DNA of 53,649 nucleotides from Candidatus Woesearchaeota archaeon CG10_big_fil_rev_8_21_14_0_10_37_12 (GCA_002762795.1 PCYA01000009.1:69059-122707); one strand, 5' to 3'; counted from the stretch's first letter, positions 16,857-25,995 are shown. The notes: a model not told the origin generated them from the letters alone. Program-made: numbers and translations.

Positions 16857-17822
16857 ATGAATCAAGAATTTAAAGCAAAACTTATAGAAACAAACTTTAA
16901 CCACATAAAAGGTCAAAGACGCGCAAAACATCAACTGAAAAGCGCACTGTTAATGAGCAGACACGTTATAATTCTAGGACCACCAGGAATAGGAAAAACA
17001 ACATTAGCGCGAAACTTGGCACAATTGCTTCCTGCAATAACTGTCAAACAAAAAATCGAAGGAAAAGAAGTCACAAAAAAAATCACTGGAGAAGAAAGAT
17101 TCATCAGAATACAAGGAAGTCCAGACCTAAATGTTGAAGATTTGCTCGGAGACATTGATCCTATCAAAGCTCTAAAATATGGACCAACAAGCATGGAAGC
17201 ATTCACACCAGGAAAAATATTCAAAGCAGACAAAGGCATCCTGTTTTTTGATGAACTCAACAGATGCCCAGAAAAACTGCAAAACGCACTATTACAAGTT
17301 CTTGAAGAAGGCAAAGCAACACTAGGATCATACACAGTAGATTTTCCAGTAGAATTTATCTTTATAGGAACAATGAACCCAGAAGAAAGCGCAGCAACAG
17401 AAAAACTATCAGATGTTTTACTTGACAGATTTGACATTGTGCACATGGGTTACCCAGAAGCACTAGAAATCGAACAAGAAATAATAAAAGAAAAAGGACA
17501 ACAACTCGCCGAGTTTTCAGACGCACTACTCATGCTCAGCATATCATTCATAAGACAATTACGAGAACACAAAGACATATTGCGAAAACCAAGCGTACGA
17601 GCAACATTAGGATTGTATGAACGAGCACAAGCAAACGCATACCTCGCCAAACGAAAAAAAGTAGAACCAACAGACATCATCGACGCACTACTGTCAGTCT
17701 TAGCACACAGAATAGAACTAAAACCAAGCGTCAAATACTTACAAACAAACGAACAATTCCTAAAAGAACAATTCCAAAAATTCGCAGAAGAACACAGCGA
17801 GCTCGGTGGTGATGGTCTTTGA
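16857..17822 (+). CDS. MoxR/magnesium-chelatase-like AAA+ ATPase
   Basis: 321 residues from ATG 16857, chosen by TATA spacing and because upstream residues are not family-like. Walker A is GPPGIGKTTLA, Walker B is ILFFDELNRCP, and sensor 1 lies in FIGTMNPEE. The arginine-finger region LLDRFDIV and the lid domain (about 225-310) follow. The PDLNVEDLLGDID insert is typical of the ChlI/MoxR clade. These ATPases act as chaperones with VWA partners to insert metals or mature complexes. The next gene encodes such a VWA protein and overlaps it, so they should form one machine. Confidence 0.92.
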   Translation: MNQEFKAKLIETNFNHIKGQRRAKHQLKSALLMSRHVIILGPPGIGKTTLARNLAQLLPAITVKQKIEGKEVTKKITGEERFIRIQGSPDLNVEDLLGDIDPIKALKYGPTSMEAFTPGKIFKADKGILFFDELNRCPEKLQNALLQVLEEGKATLGSYTVDFPVEFIFIGTMNPEESAATEKLSDVLLDRFDIVHMGYPEALEIEQEIIKEKGQQLAEFSDALLMLSISFIRQLREHKDILRKPSVRATLGLYERAQANAYLAKRKKVEPTDIIDALLSVLAHRIELKPSVKYLQTNEQFLKEQFQKFAEEHSELGGDGL

Positions 17823-18996
17823 CTCCCTCCACCAAGAAATCAAAGAAGTAAGCAGAACAGAAGAATTAAGCGGCAAACTCGGCAAACAAACAGAAGAAGA
17901 CAAACTGATGAATACTGTGTTGCCAGCAGACAAACAAAAACACGAACACGCAGAACTCCTTCAGGAAGCAACAAACAGAAGCATAGGATCATTTATGCCA
18001 GATCTGATGTTTTCCCAGCTAACAAAAAACTTCTCAATTACACAACAACTATACGGACCAAAACTCATCAGAATGGTCTCTGGCTATGATCCTAAATACA
18101 TTGAGAAAAATTTGAAGATACCTGAATTTCAAAAAGAATTACGAGAAAATATTGATAGAACAATTAAACAATTAAAAGATGAAAAACTTGTTGACATAGA
18201 AGGAAACATCAGCCAAACAGGAGCAGAACTTGCCGCACTTACTTTTCTGAAAGAACTTGACAATTACATTCCAAAAGAAAGCTTTGGTGAAAAAATAACT
18301 AAACGAGTAAGGCATTATGGTGAGAAAGCAGAATTGAAAACATACAAAAAAGGCGACAGGTACAAAGATATTGATATACGCAAATCAATTCACAAGGCAA
18401 TACGCAGAGGACACGCTTCTTTGCAACAAGAAGACCTTATTGCAGCAGAAAGACGAGGCAAAGGAAAAATAACATTAATCCTAGCATTAGATGCATCAGC
18501 CAGCATGAAAGGCAGAAAAATAGAAGTCTGCAAAAAAGCAGGAGTAACCTTAGCGCACAAAGCAATCACAGAAAAAGATCCAGTAGGATTAGTAATTTTT
18601 GGAAGCGAAATAAAACTCGCTGTCAAACCAACAATAGACTTCCCAACAATACTGTATTCACTTTCAAAAATAAGAGCAAGCAGACAAACAGACTTCCCTT
18701 TAATGATAGACAAAAGCATAGAGCTCTTTCCAACAAGAAATGAAACAAAACATTTGATAATTTTAACAGATGCACTGCCAACAGTAGGCAAAAAACCAGA
18801 ACGAGAAACACTACGCGCAGTCAGCAAAGCAAGAGGACTGGGAATTACAACATCACTCATTGGAGTTAACCTGGACAAAGAAGGAAGAGAACTTGCAAAA
18901 CAAATCGCAACAATAGGAGAAGGAAGATTCGCACAAGTCAGACAACTAGATGAGTTAGGACAAATAGTTTTAGAAGATTATTATTCAGTTAGATAG
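17812..18996 (+). CDS. VWA-domain protein, partner of the MoxR ATPase (BchD-like)
   Basis: 394 residues if ATG 17812 is used; GTG codons at 17806 and 17809 are alternatives, and GGTGGTGA overlaps them. The N-terminal half is helical and charged. The C-terminal half (about 220-394) is a von Willebrand A domain with MIDAS motif LDASASM, the conserved Thr in the later loop (ASRQTDFP) and an Asp in LTDALP. It binds a divalent metal and a substrate or ATPase partner. It overlaps the MoxR gene by 11 bases, the standard MoxR-VWA arrangement. The target complex is not indicated. Confidence 0.88.
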   Translation: MVFDSLHQEIKEVSRTEELSGKLGKQTEEDKLMNTVLPADKQKHEHAELLQEATNRSIGSFMPDLMFSQLTKNFSITQQLYGPKLIRMVSGYDPKYIEKNLKIPEFQKELRENIDRTIKQLKDEKLVDIEGNISQTGAELAALTFLKELDNYIPKESFGEKITKRVRHYGEKAELKTYKKGDRYKDIDIRKSIHKAIRRGHASLQQEDLIAAERRGKGKITLILALDASASMKGRKIEVCKKAGVTLAHKAITEKDPVGLVIFGSEIKLAVKPTIDFPTILYSLSKIRASRQTDFPLMIDKSIELFPTRNETKHLIILTDALPTVGKKPERETLRAVSKARGLGITTSLIGVNLDKEGRELAKQIATIGEGRFAQVRQLDELGQIVLEDYYSVR

Positions 18997-19016
18997 AATA
19001 TTATTTATTTTTGCAG

Positions 19017-19271
19017 TCATTCAATTAGTTCTTCAATTTCTCTTTTCTTTTTAGGATTCAGACTCACTTCTAAACCATAATGTGTTGGTTTTGAGAGCAA
19101 TAGATTCTCTTTAAGCAGTTCCTCAATTGCTTTTTTTACTTCTTTAGAACCTCTAAGTTCATTAGAAAGACCTTTTGGCAGATTATTTATGTTTGTATGA
19201 CTGCCTCCCCATTTTCTTTTACGATAAAGCTTTTCCACAATAAATTTTTTTATTACCAAACGCTCATCCAT
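19017..19271 (-). CDS. Small hypothetical protein, possibly winged helix
   Basis: 84 residues from ATG 19271, with a TATA element TTTATATG about 26 nt upstream. It is strongly charged. The order helix (DERLVIKKFIVEKL), KWGGSHTNINNLPKGL, helix (KEVKKAIEELLKENLL) and a beta-like pair (SKPTHYGLEVSL) suggests a small winged helix, but no family is certain. It is convergent with the VWA gene and divergent from the winged-helix gene at 19422. Confidence 0.55.
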   Translation of the reverse strand: MDERLVIKKFIVEKLYRKRKWGGSHTNINNLPKGLSNELRGSKEVKKAIEELLKENLLLSKPTHYGLEVSLNPKKKREIEELIE

Positions 19272-19421
19272 AAAACCTCTAAAATGGAGCACTCATATAA
19301 ATAACTTCTGCTTTGGAAGGCATGGTTCTTAAAATAGAAAAGTTTATATGTATTACATACTAACATGTAGACAAGGAATCTTGGAAAGGCTTCCTGCATG
19401 AATGATTGAAGAGAACGAATA

Positions 19422-19745
19422 ATGGAAGAAAAAAGCGTATTTGTGGAATATCTGGGAGATTACCCGCTTATTCGAGTATTAGACTTTTTAATACTCGGCA
19501 GAAACATGGACTACAGCATGACAGAAATAGCAAAAAACGCAGGCGTAGGATGGACCGCATTCTCAGAACTCTGGCCAAGATTAGTTGAGAAAGAAATTGT
19601 TGCGTTTACAAGACAAATAGGAAATGCGAAGTTGTATAAACTCAACACAAAAAATCTTTGGGTTAAAGATCTTATTCGCATGGACAAAACGATAACAAAA
19701 ATAGAAACTGATAAATTGTTGGAAGAAGAGGAAGTTTTGGCTTAA
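19422..19745 (+). CDS. Winged-helix transcriptional regulator
   Basis: 107 residues with an HTH of the ArsR/MarR-like winged type. SMTEIAKNAGVGWTAFSELWPRLVEKEIVAFTR (about 32-65) gives helix-turn-helix and wing, and a C-terminal Glu-rich helix may dimerise. A TATA box near 19338 leaves a leader of about 55 nt holding a small hairpin (AGGAA/TTCCT). The stop codon overlaps the convergent tandem Lrp gene by four bases. Confidence 0.75.
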   Translation: MEEKSVFVEYLGDYPLIRVLDFLILGRNMDYSMTEIAKNAGVGWTAFSELWPRLVEKEIVAFTRQIGNAKLYKLNTKNLWVKDLIRMDKTITKIETDKLLEEEEVLA

Positions 19746-20710
19746 CCCAAAAAAGGCACATAATCATATTTTACATTTTCTCCAAACAAGATGATTGTAT
19801 AATCCTCTATTTTATTTGGAAATGTTTTCTTGATATCTTCTATGAAATCATAAAATTCGTTAATTGTCAGAAAGATTGCAGAAAAGTCAAGCGTTGGAAA
19901 TCCTATTCCATGATTAAGAAAGATAATTTGTGGTTTCATTGTAATGAACTGCTTAATTTTGATAAATTCTTTCTGATCAATGTTCTTAAGCGAAAGCATA
20001 CATTTAAAGTATGAATACCCAATCGCTTTGTAATTAATAACTGCACGATAACCCAAGATAATTCCTTCTCGTTCAAGTTTTTTAATTCTATAAGAGATTT
20101 GTTTTGCATTTGCTCTAAGATTTGCAGCAATTTCATGAACTGGCGTGCGCGCATTATCTGCCAGAATTTTTAAAACACCTCTTTCAAGATGATCGATTTT
20201 TGATGTCAACGGTTGCACACAGGAAATAGTTAGCTCTTTTGTTTCAGAAACACCCAGAAGAAATCTGTTTTGAAGATGTGTGATGTAAATGGGAATGTGT
20301 TCATCTACTTTTTTAACACTATCTTTCCATTGAAAACGAATATGATCGGCCAGCTCGTTAAACTCAACTAATGATTTTGTCCAAATCGCACAAGCATAAT
20401 CATGTTCCCCTTGACAACGGAACACGTATGCAAATTGTTTATTTGTTTTGATAAATAATTCAAATTCTTTACGTATCTTTTCATCAATTTTAGAAAACGA
20501 TATCATCATACGAAGAAAGTAATACCCAAGCTTTCCAGAATCAATAAGTGATTTATATCCGAGAATTATTTTCTCTTTCTCAAATTTTTTCAGTTTATAA
20601 TCTACTCCCCTTTTTGAAAGACGAAGTTTTCGACCAAGTTGTCCCAACGATTCGCGGGCATTCATATCAATTTCTAACAATAACTTCTTGTCAACCAAAT
20701 CAAGCTTCAT
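19742..20710 (-). CDS. Tandem Lrp/AsnC-family regulator (two fused HTH-RAM units)
   Basis: 322 residues, with the same double architecture as the gene at 1868. HTH 1 is LDLVDKKLLLEIDMNARESL..., HTH 2 is IDHLERGVLKILADNARTPVHEI (about 170-230), and each is followed by a RAM-like domain. A TATA box TTTATATATAAA lies just upstream on the minus strand. It is divergent from the methyltransferase at 20817, which is its likely first target. Similar fused Lrp proteins are known in archaea but are less common than single-unit ones. Confidence 0.87.
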   Translation of the reverse strand: MKLDLVDKKLLLEIDMNARESLGQLGRKLRLSKRGVDYKLKKFEKEKIILGYKSLIDSGKLGYYFLRMMISFSKIDEKIRKEFELFIKTNKQFAYVFRCQGEHDYACAIWTKSLVEFNELADHIRFQWKDSVKKVDEHIPIYITHLQNRFLLGVSETKELTISCVQPLTSKIDHLERGVLKILADNARTPVHEIAANLRANAKQISYRIKKLEREGIILGYRAVINYKAIGYSYFKCMLSLKNIDQKEFIKIKQFITMKPQIIFLNHGIGFPTLDFSAIFLTINEFYDFIEDIKKTFPNKIEDYTIILFGENVKYDYVPFLG

Positions 20711-20816
20711 GAAGGTAATATTTTACTATTTTATATATAAATTTTTTTCTTTTTGTATATTTTTTCTATGATAATATTTACATAATACCAATAAGAACTA
20801 TCGTCAGGTGGTAAAA

Positions 20817-21695
20817 GTGATAAAAACTCAGCCAGTAGGGATACGAGCTGATTTGGAAGCAAAAGTCGACATTAGTAAAGTACATGGTGGTTATTTCTCT
20901 TCCGAAGAAAACGCCAGACAATTTATCAAAGCAGGGATAACTCCCATCAAAAAAAAGCTTCCTCAATCTGTACGATATGTCGACTTTGGAGGAGGACAGG
21001 GATTTCTTGCAAGCGCAGTAAGGGACTATCTCTTGTCACATGGCAAAGATGTTGCAACAACTGTTGCAGATGCCAATAACAGGTTTCTCGATCAGACAAA
21101 AGCTTTGAGAATTTCAACACTCTTTTGCAATCTTGCAGAGGGTTTCCCCTTATCAGAACTAGATCTTATTACTATGCGCGCAGTCAATCACTATAATGAC
21201 ATTTCAATGCAGTTGAAGATTCTTAAAAATGGTTATCGTTGCCTAAAAAAAGGCGGATACGTGGTCAGTCAAATAAGTACAGGGAATGAAGGAAATTGTA
21301 GACTGAGATCTGATATTGTCAATCTTGACAGTCTTGGCCGAGTTATGTCTTCTGAAAAATATTATTGGACAACTGAAGCCGAATATGTTGATATGCTTAA
21401 ACAAGCAGGATTTACTAAAATCATACATGCTGGTTATGCTCCTCCATGTTCATGGACTCCTGAAGAACAATGGGAGAGGTTCAATGGAGCAAAAACTACT
21501 GAAGCACTAAACAAAAAGGACAAAAAAATACTTCGCGAAATTGAATCGCAAAAACTAAAATTTTTGAAAGACGCGAATGATTTGATTCAGGATTACATCA
21601 CTTCTTATTCTGAAGTAAAAAAAGACATAGAAAAAAAATCCGATGGTTCAAACGTCATCCGGTATTCTTATGCAATAATTATTGCAAATAAGTAA
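20817..21695 (+). CDS. SAM-dependent methyltransferase
   Basis: A class I Rossmann methyltransferase of about 292 residues. Motif I is YVDFGGGQGFLASAV, an acidic strand-2 end lies in TTVADANNR, strand 4 in LITMRAVNHYN, and the post-motif helix in ILKNGYRCLKKGGYVVSQ. The C-terminal part (about 185-290) is helical and probably gives substrate specificity. The start is a GTG: 20817 follows AGGTGGT at good spacing, while GTG 20808 lies inside that site. It is divergent from the tandem Lrp. The substrate is unknown. Confidence 0.8.
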   Translation: MIKTQPVGIRADLEAKVDISKVHGGYFSSEENARQFIKAGITPIKKKLPQSVRYVDFGGGQGFLASAVRDYLLSHGKDVATTVADANNRFLDQTKALRISTLFCNLAEGFPLSELDLITMRAVNHYNDISMQLKILKNGYRCLKKGGYVVSQISTGNEGNCRLRSDIVNLDSLGRVMSSEKYYWTTEAEYVDMLKQAGFTKIIHAGYAPPCSWTPEEQWERFNGAKTTEALNKKDKKILREIESQKLKFLKDANDLIQDYITSYSEVKKDIEKKSDGSNVIRYSYAIIIANK

Positions 21696-21783
21696 TCTGC
21701 AGAGAAGTTGGCTCAAAATTCCCTAAATCTTCCCAATCTCAACAGTTTTACCATTCACAATTTGTTTTGCAACAAACTTAAGG

Positions 21784-22863
21784 TTACACACTTTTCCATC
21801 CTCTGTCTTTGAACTTGATAACCCTTAGCTGGCGTTCAACAGTTTGCTTTCCATTATACCCGATTGTTCCCAATAGTCCGTCATACTCTGTTAGCTTTCT
21901 TAGATTGTCTACAACGCAATCGGTGTCCTTACAGTCTTTATATGAATCAGCCATTTCCATAACACTATCATACGCAATCGCACTGCCCTGAATTTCTGTT
22001 GTTCTACCTCGCTCACCTAAACGTCGTTTGAATTCAACATACTTTTCATCCTCTGGATTAAATGCTAAATCTGTTCCAAATCCACCCTTCAACATATCAG
22101 AATACTTATCGATGCGTTCTTGACTTCCACAAGTAATTAATGCAAGGGGAGTGTACACTGGTAGCGATATGCCAAGTTCTTGCATCTGCTTAAACGCGTG
22201 ATCGCAATCACCTGCAAAAGCAAGAAGAATCAACGCAGTACTTTCTGAACTTTTGATTTTTGTAAACTGCACCCTGAAATCAGTATCTCCCGGCGTATAC
22301 ATTTCAAAAAGATTTAATGTTCCAACACGCTCGATCCCTTCTTTGCATAATTGTGTAAACTCTGCATTTGTTCCAAAGAAAGCCACCTTTCCATGCACTC
22401 CGCTCGCAGCGCTCATAAGAAGCTCACAATTATCTGCCATGCTTGGATAATCATTAAACGTATACTTTTTACCCACTGCTAACGAAGATGTTGAACTTCC
22501 GTAAATAAAAGGAGTATTACTTTCTTCTGCCAAGGAAACCATTACTGCAGCCGGAGGAGTTGTAATGGTAAATAATGCATCAACTGAATCAATATCTATT
22601 AATTTTTTTGTGCTACTTGCTGCTTTTGTTTGGTCTGTTCCAACATCTTCATACAGCATTTCCAACAATCTGCCATTTATTCCGCCATTGTTGTTGATAT
22701 CTTCAACAGCAAGATCTATCCCTGCTTTTGCATATTCGCCATAAAATGCGTTGTTTCCTGTTAACGGAAGAACAGCACCAAACTTATACGCTTTTGCTTC
22801 GGAATTACAACCTGTAATAAGTAATACGAACAACAAAAACATCCACGATACTTTCAAATTCAT
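21784..22863 (-). CDS. LivJ-like periplasmic-binding lipoprotein (no ABC partners)
   Basis: 359 residues from ATG 22863, with ribosome-binding site GGTGGT. A signal peptide with lipobox LITGC is followed by a type 1 binding-protein fold: FGAVLPLTGNNAFYG, GIDLAVEDINNNGGINGR, MLYEDVGTD and a FNPEDEKYVEFKRR late helix. Paired Cys (DNCELL, CDHAF, ITCGS, CKDTDC) are more frequent than usual and suggest disulfides outside the cell. It is the second LivJ-like lipoprotein of the window and, like the first, is divergent from a ligand-sensing regulator (TrmB at 22972) with no ABC permease or ATPase nearby. Confidence 0.85.
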   Translation of the reverse strand: MNLKVSWMFLLFVLLITGCNSEAKAYKFGAVLPLTGNNAFYGEYAKAGIDLAVEDINNNGGINGRLLEMLYEDVGTDQTKAASSTKKLIDIDSVDALFTITTPPAAVMVSLAEESNTPFIYGSSTSSLAVGKKYTFNDYPSMADNCELLMSAASGVHGKVAFFGTNAEFTQLCKEGIERVGTLNLFEMYTPGDTDFRVQFTKIKSSESTALILLAFAGDCDHAFKQMQELGISLPVYTPLALITCGSQERIDKYSDMLKGGFGTDLAFNPEDEKYVEFKRRLGERGRTTEIQGSAIAYDSVMEMADSYKDCKDTDCVVDNLRKLTEYDGLLGTIGYNGKQTVERQLRVIKFKDRGWKSV

Positions 22864-22971
22864 TTTAACCACCAAACAGTTTATTGCACTCACAATTATA
22901 TTAATCTTTGTTGACGAAAATAAGCGACAAATTAGAAAACATTAAATAGTTTGTTTCTCATGATAAATTCT

Positions 22972-23703
22972 ATGGATGCGTATTTGAAAACACTCCGAGA
23001 AATAGGCCTTGCTGAAAAGGAAGCACAAGTGTATTTGGCGCTTTTATCGATTGGTTCATCAACTGTTAATTCAATTGCTGAAAAGTCAGACATAGTTCGA
23101 ACAACAACGTATGATGTCCTTAAAAGTCTCAGAGAGAAAGGAATAGTATCATCTGTTATTAAAAATAAAATTCTTTATTTTGAAGCGGCAGATCCAGCAA
23201 AACTTGTGGAAACTCTCGAAGAACGAAAACAGAAGCTCAAACAACTTGTTCCTCAGCTCAGAACAATATATTCTCCGCCCCTAGGAAAACCTGCAATGGA
23301 AGTTTATGAGGGCAAGGAGGGAATCAAAACGGTTTGGGAGGACATTCTTGTTGAGAAAAAAACACTTTACTGCATCGCAAACGCAAAACTTCTTTATAAA
23401 CTTCTTCCTTTTGTATCCCCCAGATTTGTTCAGCGCAGAGCAAAACGTGGCATTCCTGTAAAAGCTCTTCTTGAACGAACAAAACAATCAACAAAACTTC
23501 AAACAAATGCTTCAGAATTGCGAGAAACAAGATACATACCACAATTGAAGAACATAAATATCACAGAATACATTTATGGCAGCTCGGTTGCAGTGATAGG
23601 CACAAACCCTAAAAACCCCCTCGGCATCATCATTCGTCATGCTGATTTTGCTAAAGAACAAAAACTTCTATTTGAACTGCTCTGGAAAACTGCAGAGGAA
23701 TAA
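22972..23703 (+). CDS. TrmB-family transcriptional regulator
   Basis: 243 residues from ATG 22972. A TATA element (CATTAAATAG, 22938-22947) about 28 nt upstream argues against the earlier in-frame ATG. The winged helix covers about 5-75 (LREIGLAEKEAQVYLALLSIGSSTV and a recognition helix VRTTTYDVLKSL). A coiled coil (about 78-95) leads to the PLD-like effector domain (MEVYEGKEGIKTVWEDIL...), ending LLFELLWKTAEE. It is divergent from the LivJ-like lipoprotein at 21784 and probably regulates it (inference). Effector unknown. Confidence 0.88.
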   Translation: MDAYLKTLREIGLAEKEAQVYLALLSIGSSTVNSIAEKSDIVRTTTYDVLKSLREKGIVSSVIKNKILYFEAADPAKLVETLEERKQKLKQLVPQLRTIYSPPLGKPAMEVYEGKEGIKTVWEDILVEKKTLYCIANAKLLYKLLPFVSPRFVQRRAKRGIPVKALLERTKQSTKLQTNASELRETRYIPQLKNINITEYIYGSSVAVIGTNPKNPLGIIIRHADFAKEQKLLFELLWKTAEE

Positions 23704-23759
23704 ATACCACTCCACACTCATTACGTATCTTTAAAAACATCTGACGTATTCATTCAGCA

Positions 23760-24608
23760 ATGGTATTTGAACAATTATACAGTGCAGACTACTTGAAAAA
23801 ACACCCATGGTATGGCTTCCTGCTTGGCATTTGCTACACAATTTTAGGCTTATTTATTGCACTCACTATTTTCAAAAACGACCCTGCACTGATCGCAGTA
23901 GGCATAATATCATTATTTTTAATGCCATCATTAATGAACCTAAACAGCAGCACAATCATCAGCAACAAAAAAACACCAACATACTGGAGTTACCTCAAAG
24001 AAACACTACCACACATTAAAGTATACGTAGCATTATTCTTCGGTATATTCTTCACATTCGCAGGATTTGCAATATTATTACCAAAACTTGCAGCAGGACA
24101 CTTATTTCAAACACAACTCGCAATAGTAGGAGGCGGAAAAGCCATAAATTTCAGTGCAAGCCTTTTCTGGGACTTATTCACATGGAACTTGCAAGTTTTA
24201 GGCTTAAGCTTCTTCTTATCATTAATCGTCGGCAACGGAGCAATACTATTCATCACATGGAACGCCAGCGTTTGGGGAACAATCTTCGGTAATCTCGCAA
24301 AAACAGGAGCATTAATGTCAACCGCAAACCCGCTGATATTATTTTTGTTGATCATCCTTAGTGTATTTCCACACACATTTCTTGAAGGGCTCAGCTACAT
24401 GATCGCAGCAGTCTCAGGATCAACACTCTCAGATGGAATAGTCAAACAAAAACTAACATCAGCAACAATGTGGCTAATTACAAAATACAACCTTTTATTA
24501 CTACTAACAGCAATACTCGTTCTAGCAATCGGTATGCTTGTTGAAACATACGTACTTGGCAACTTCACAACCTATCGTTTAATAATCAACCTAGCATTTC
24601 CGAGGTAA
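23760..24608 (+). CDS. SpoIIM/DUF95-family membrane protein
   Basis: 282 residues with about six hydrophobic segments. The family signature late in the chain is FPHTFLEGLSYMIAAVSGS, preceded by FLSLIVGNGAILFITWNASVWG. A TATA element TTTAAAAA centred near 23734 places the start exactly at ATG 23760 (leaderless). The SpoIIM family is named from a Bacillus sporulation protein but is widespread in archaea, with unknown biochemical function. The phosphoesterase gene starts six bases after its stop, so the two should be cotranscribed. Confidence 0.82.
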   Translation: MVFEQLYSADYLKKHPWYGFLLGICYTILGLFIALTIFKNDPALIAVGIISLFLMPSLMNLNSSTIISNKKTPTYWSYLKETLPHIKVYVALFFGIFFTFAGFAILLPKLAAGHLFQTQLAIVGGGKAINFSASLFWDLFTWNLQVLGLSFFLSLIVGNGAILFITWNASVWGTIFGNLAKTGALMSTANPLILFLLIILSVFPHTFLEGLSYMIAAVSGSTLSDGIVKQKLTSATMWLITKYNLLLLLTAILVLAIGMLVETYVLGNFTTYRLIINLAFPR

Positions 24609-24614
24609 ACAATC

Positions 24615-25235
24615 ATGAAAATAGTAGCATTCACAGACCTGCATGGCAGCGCAGCAGCATTTGCAAAACTCAAACACAAAATAAACAGATACAAACCAGA
24701 TATTATTATCTGCTGCGGAGACTTCACTTTTTTTGAACAAGGAATGAAACAAACCCTGCAGCAAATTAACAAACTCGGCAAAAATGTATATGTAGTTCCA
24801 GGAAATCACGAATCAGAAAAAGAAACAAAACAAGCATGCAAAACTTTTCCAAACATAACATTCGTTAACAAAGAAATCATCACCATAAAAAACATAAATT
24901 TTCTTTTCCATGGCGGCGGAGGATTTTACTCAAACGACGGAAAAACAAAAACAAACGATGAAAAACAATTTGACGCATTTGTAAAAAGAAACAAATCAAA
25001 ATTCAGCAAAAAAATAGTATTTGTTACACACGCACCTCCATGGAACACAAAATTAGATTACTTAGCATGGTTTGGAAAACACGTTGGCAGCGTAAGTTAT
25101 AGACAATTTATTGATGAATACAAACCAGTTCTTGCACTTTCCGGACATTTGCATGAAACTTTCAAAGAAAAACAAAAAATAGGAAAAACATTACTCTCTA
25201 ACCCAGGACCAGATGGAATGGTATATAGTATTTAG
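24615..25235 (+). CDS. Calcineurin-like metallophosphoesterase
   Basis: 206 residues with the full motif set: FTDLHGS (motif I, metal ligands), CCGDFTFF (II), VPGNHES (III), FVTHAPPW (IV) and LSGHLHE (V). It binds two metal ions and hydrolyses phosphoesters. The closest look is to small archaeal YfcE/Icc-like phosphodiesterases, and the substrate cannot be read from sequence. It starts six bases after the SpoIIM-like stop. Confidence 0.9.
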   Translation: MKIVAFTDLHGSAAAFAKLKHKINRYKPDIIICCGDFTFFEQGMKQTLQQINKLGKNVYVVPGNHESEKETKQACKTFPNITFVNKEIITIKNINFLFHGGGGFYSNDGKTKTNDEKQFDAFVKRNKSKFSKKIVFVTHAPPWNTKLDYLAWFGKHVGSVSYRQFIDEYKPVLALSGHLHETFKEKQKIGKTLLSNPGPDGMVYSI

Positions 25236-25302
25236 TTGGAAGTAGGCAGCAAGTGGTGAGTAGTAAAGAGCAAAGTCTTGCGGGGAGCAGAGCTCTCCTT
25301 GA

Positions 25303-25320
25303 CTTCAAGCAAGCTTGAAG
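25303..25320. terminator. Short perfect hairpin after the phosphoesterase gene
   Basis: CTTCAAGC AA GCTTGAAG forms an eight-pair stem with a two-base loop, about 70 nt past the stop codon. A weaker GGAG/CTCC hairpin with AGAGCTCT lies just upstream. There is no T-run, so a terminator role is uncertain; it could be a repeat remnant. Confidence 0.3.
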
Positions 25321-25374
25321 AGTTAAGAGTAGAGAGCAATAAAACTTAAATAGGTCTTTTCTGAGCACATTTGA

Positions 25375-25863
25375 ATGGATTTTCACAAAATATTAAACAA
25401 ATTAACACAACATACAGTATTCAAAGAATGGCATTCAAAAAACAAAAATTATTTTCTTGCACACGCATTCTTAATGCTTGATGACGCAAACAAAGACACG
25501 TGGCAAATAGGATTTTACAACGCTGACAAAGAAAAAATGGTAACTTTTCTGATATCTCCAACAGAAGTAAAGCATACAGAAGACCAAGAAGTACTCAGAA
25601 GCGAACAAGAAATACAAAAATTAGAACCAGAAAAAATCAAACTAGTTGTTGAAGAAGCACTTGAAAAAACAAAACAATTTCTTAAAGGACAAGACGCATT
25701 TATTGTAAAAACATTTTTCATCATACAACAATACCATCACACACCTATATACAATATTACCTACTTCTTGCAGACAATGGAAACAGTCAACGTCAAAGTA
25801 AACGCAGAAACAGGAGAAATTGTACACCATGACAGGAAAAAACTGCTTGATATGGGGAAGTAG
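25375..25863 (+). CDS. Hypothetical protein with PepSY-like C-terminal segment
   Basis: 162 soluble residues. The C-terminus (VNVKVNAETGEIVHHDRKKLL) resembles the ending of PepSY domains, in which a strand is followed by a T-G-E turn. The N-terminal half has aromatic-rich strands (WQIGFYNADKEKMVTFLI) and a helical Glu/Lys segment (about 65-110). No signal peptide is visible. TATA TTAAATA near 25348 fits a leaderless start. The function is unknown, and the PepSY resemblance is a weak impression. Confidence 0.6.
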   Translation: MDFHKILNKLTQHTVFKEWHSKNKNYFLAHAFLMLDDANKDTWQIGFYNADKEKMVTFLISPTEVKHTEDQEVLRSEQEIQKLEPEKIKLVVEEALEKTKQFLKGQDAFIVKTFFIIQQYHHTPIYNITYFLQTMETVNVKVNAETGEIVHHDRKKLLDMGK

Positions 25864-25877
25864 TAGGTTTGAAGTTA

Positions 25878-25965
25878 TAGATAACGCAAATAATTATCGA
25901 ACAATAGTTTGCGTTATCTAATGAGCAAAGGCAATTCAACCGTTCGATTAATTATTCCCTTTGCT
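25878..25965. repeat. Twin hairpins with complementary loops (copy 1)
   Basis: Hairpin A has 13-base perfect arms TAGATAACGCAAA (25878-25890) / TTTGCGTTATCTA (25908-25920) and loop TAATTATCGAACAATAG. Hairpin D has arms AGCAAAGG (25924-25931) / CCTTTGCT (25958-25965) and carries GTTCGAT in its loop. ATCGAAC in loop A and GTTCGAT in loop D are complementary, so a kissing interaction is possible. The same arrangement is found at 37544-37630. Confidence 0.65.
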
Positions 25966-25995
25966 ATAGCAGTAAGAAGTAAGAGGTTGGAAAGT

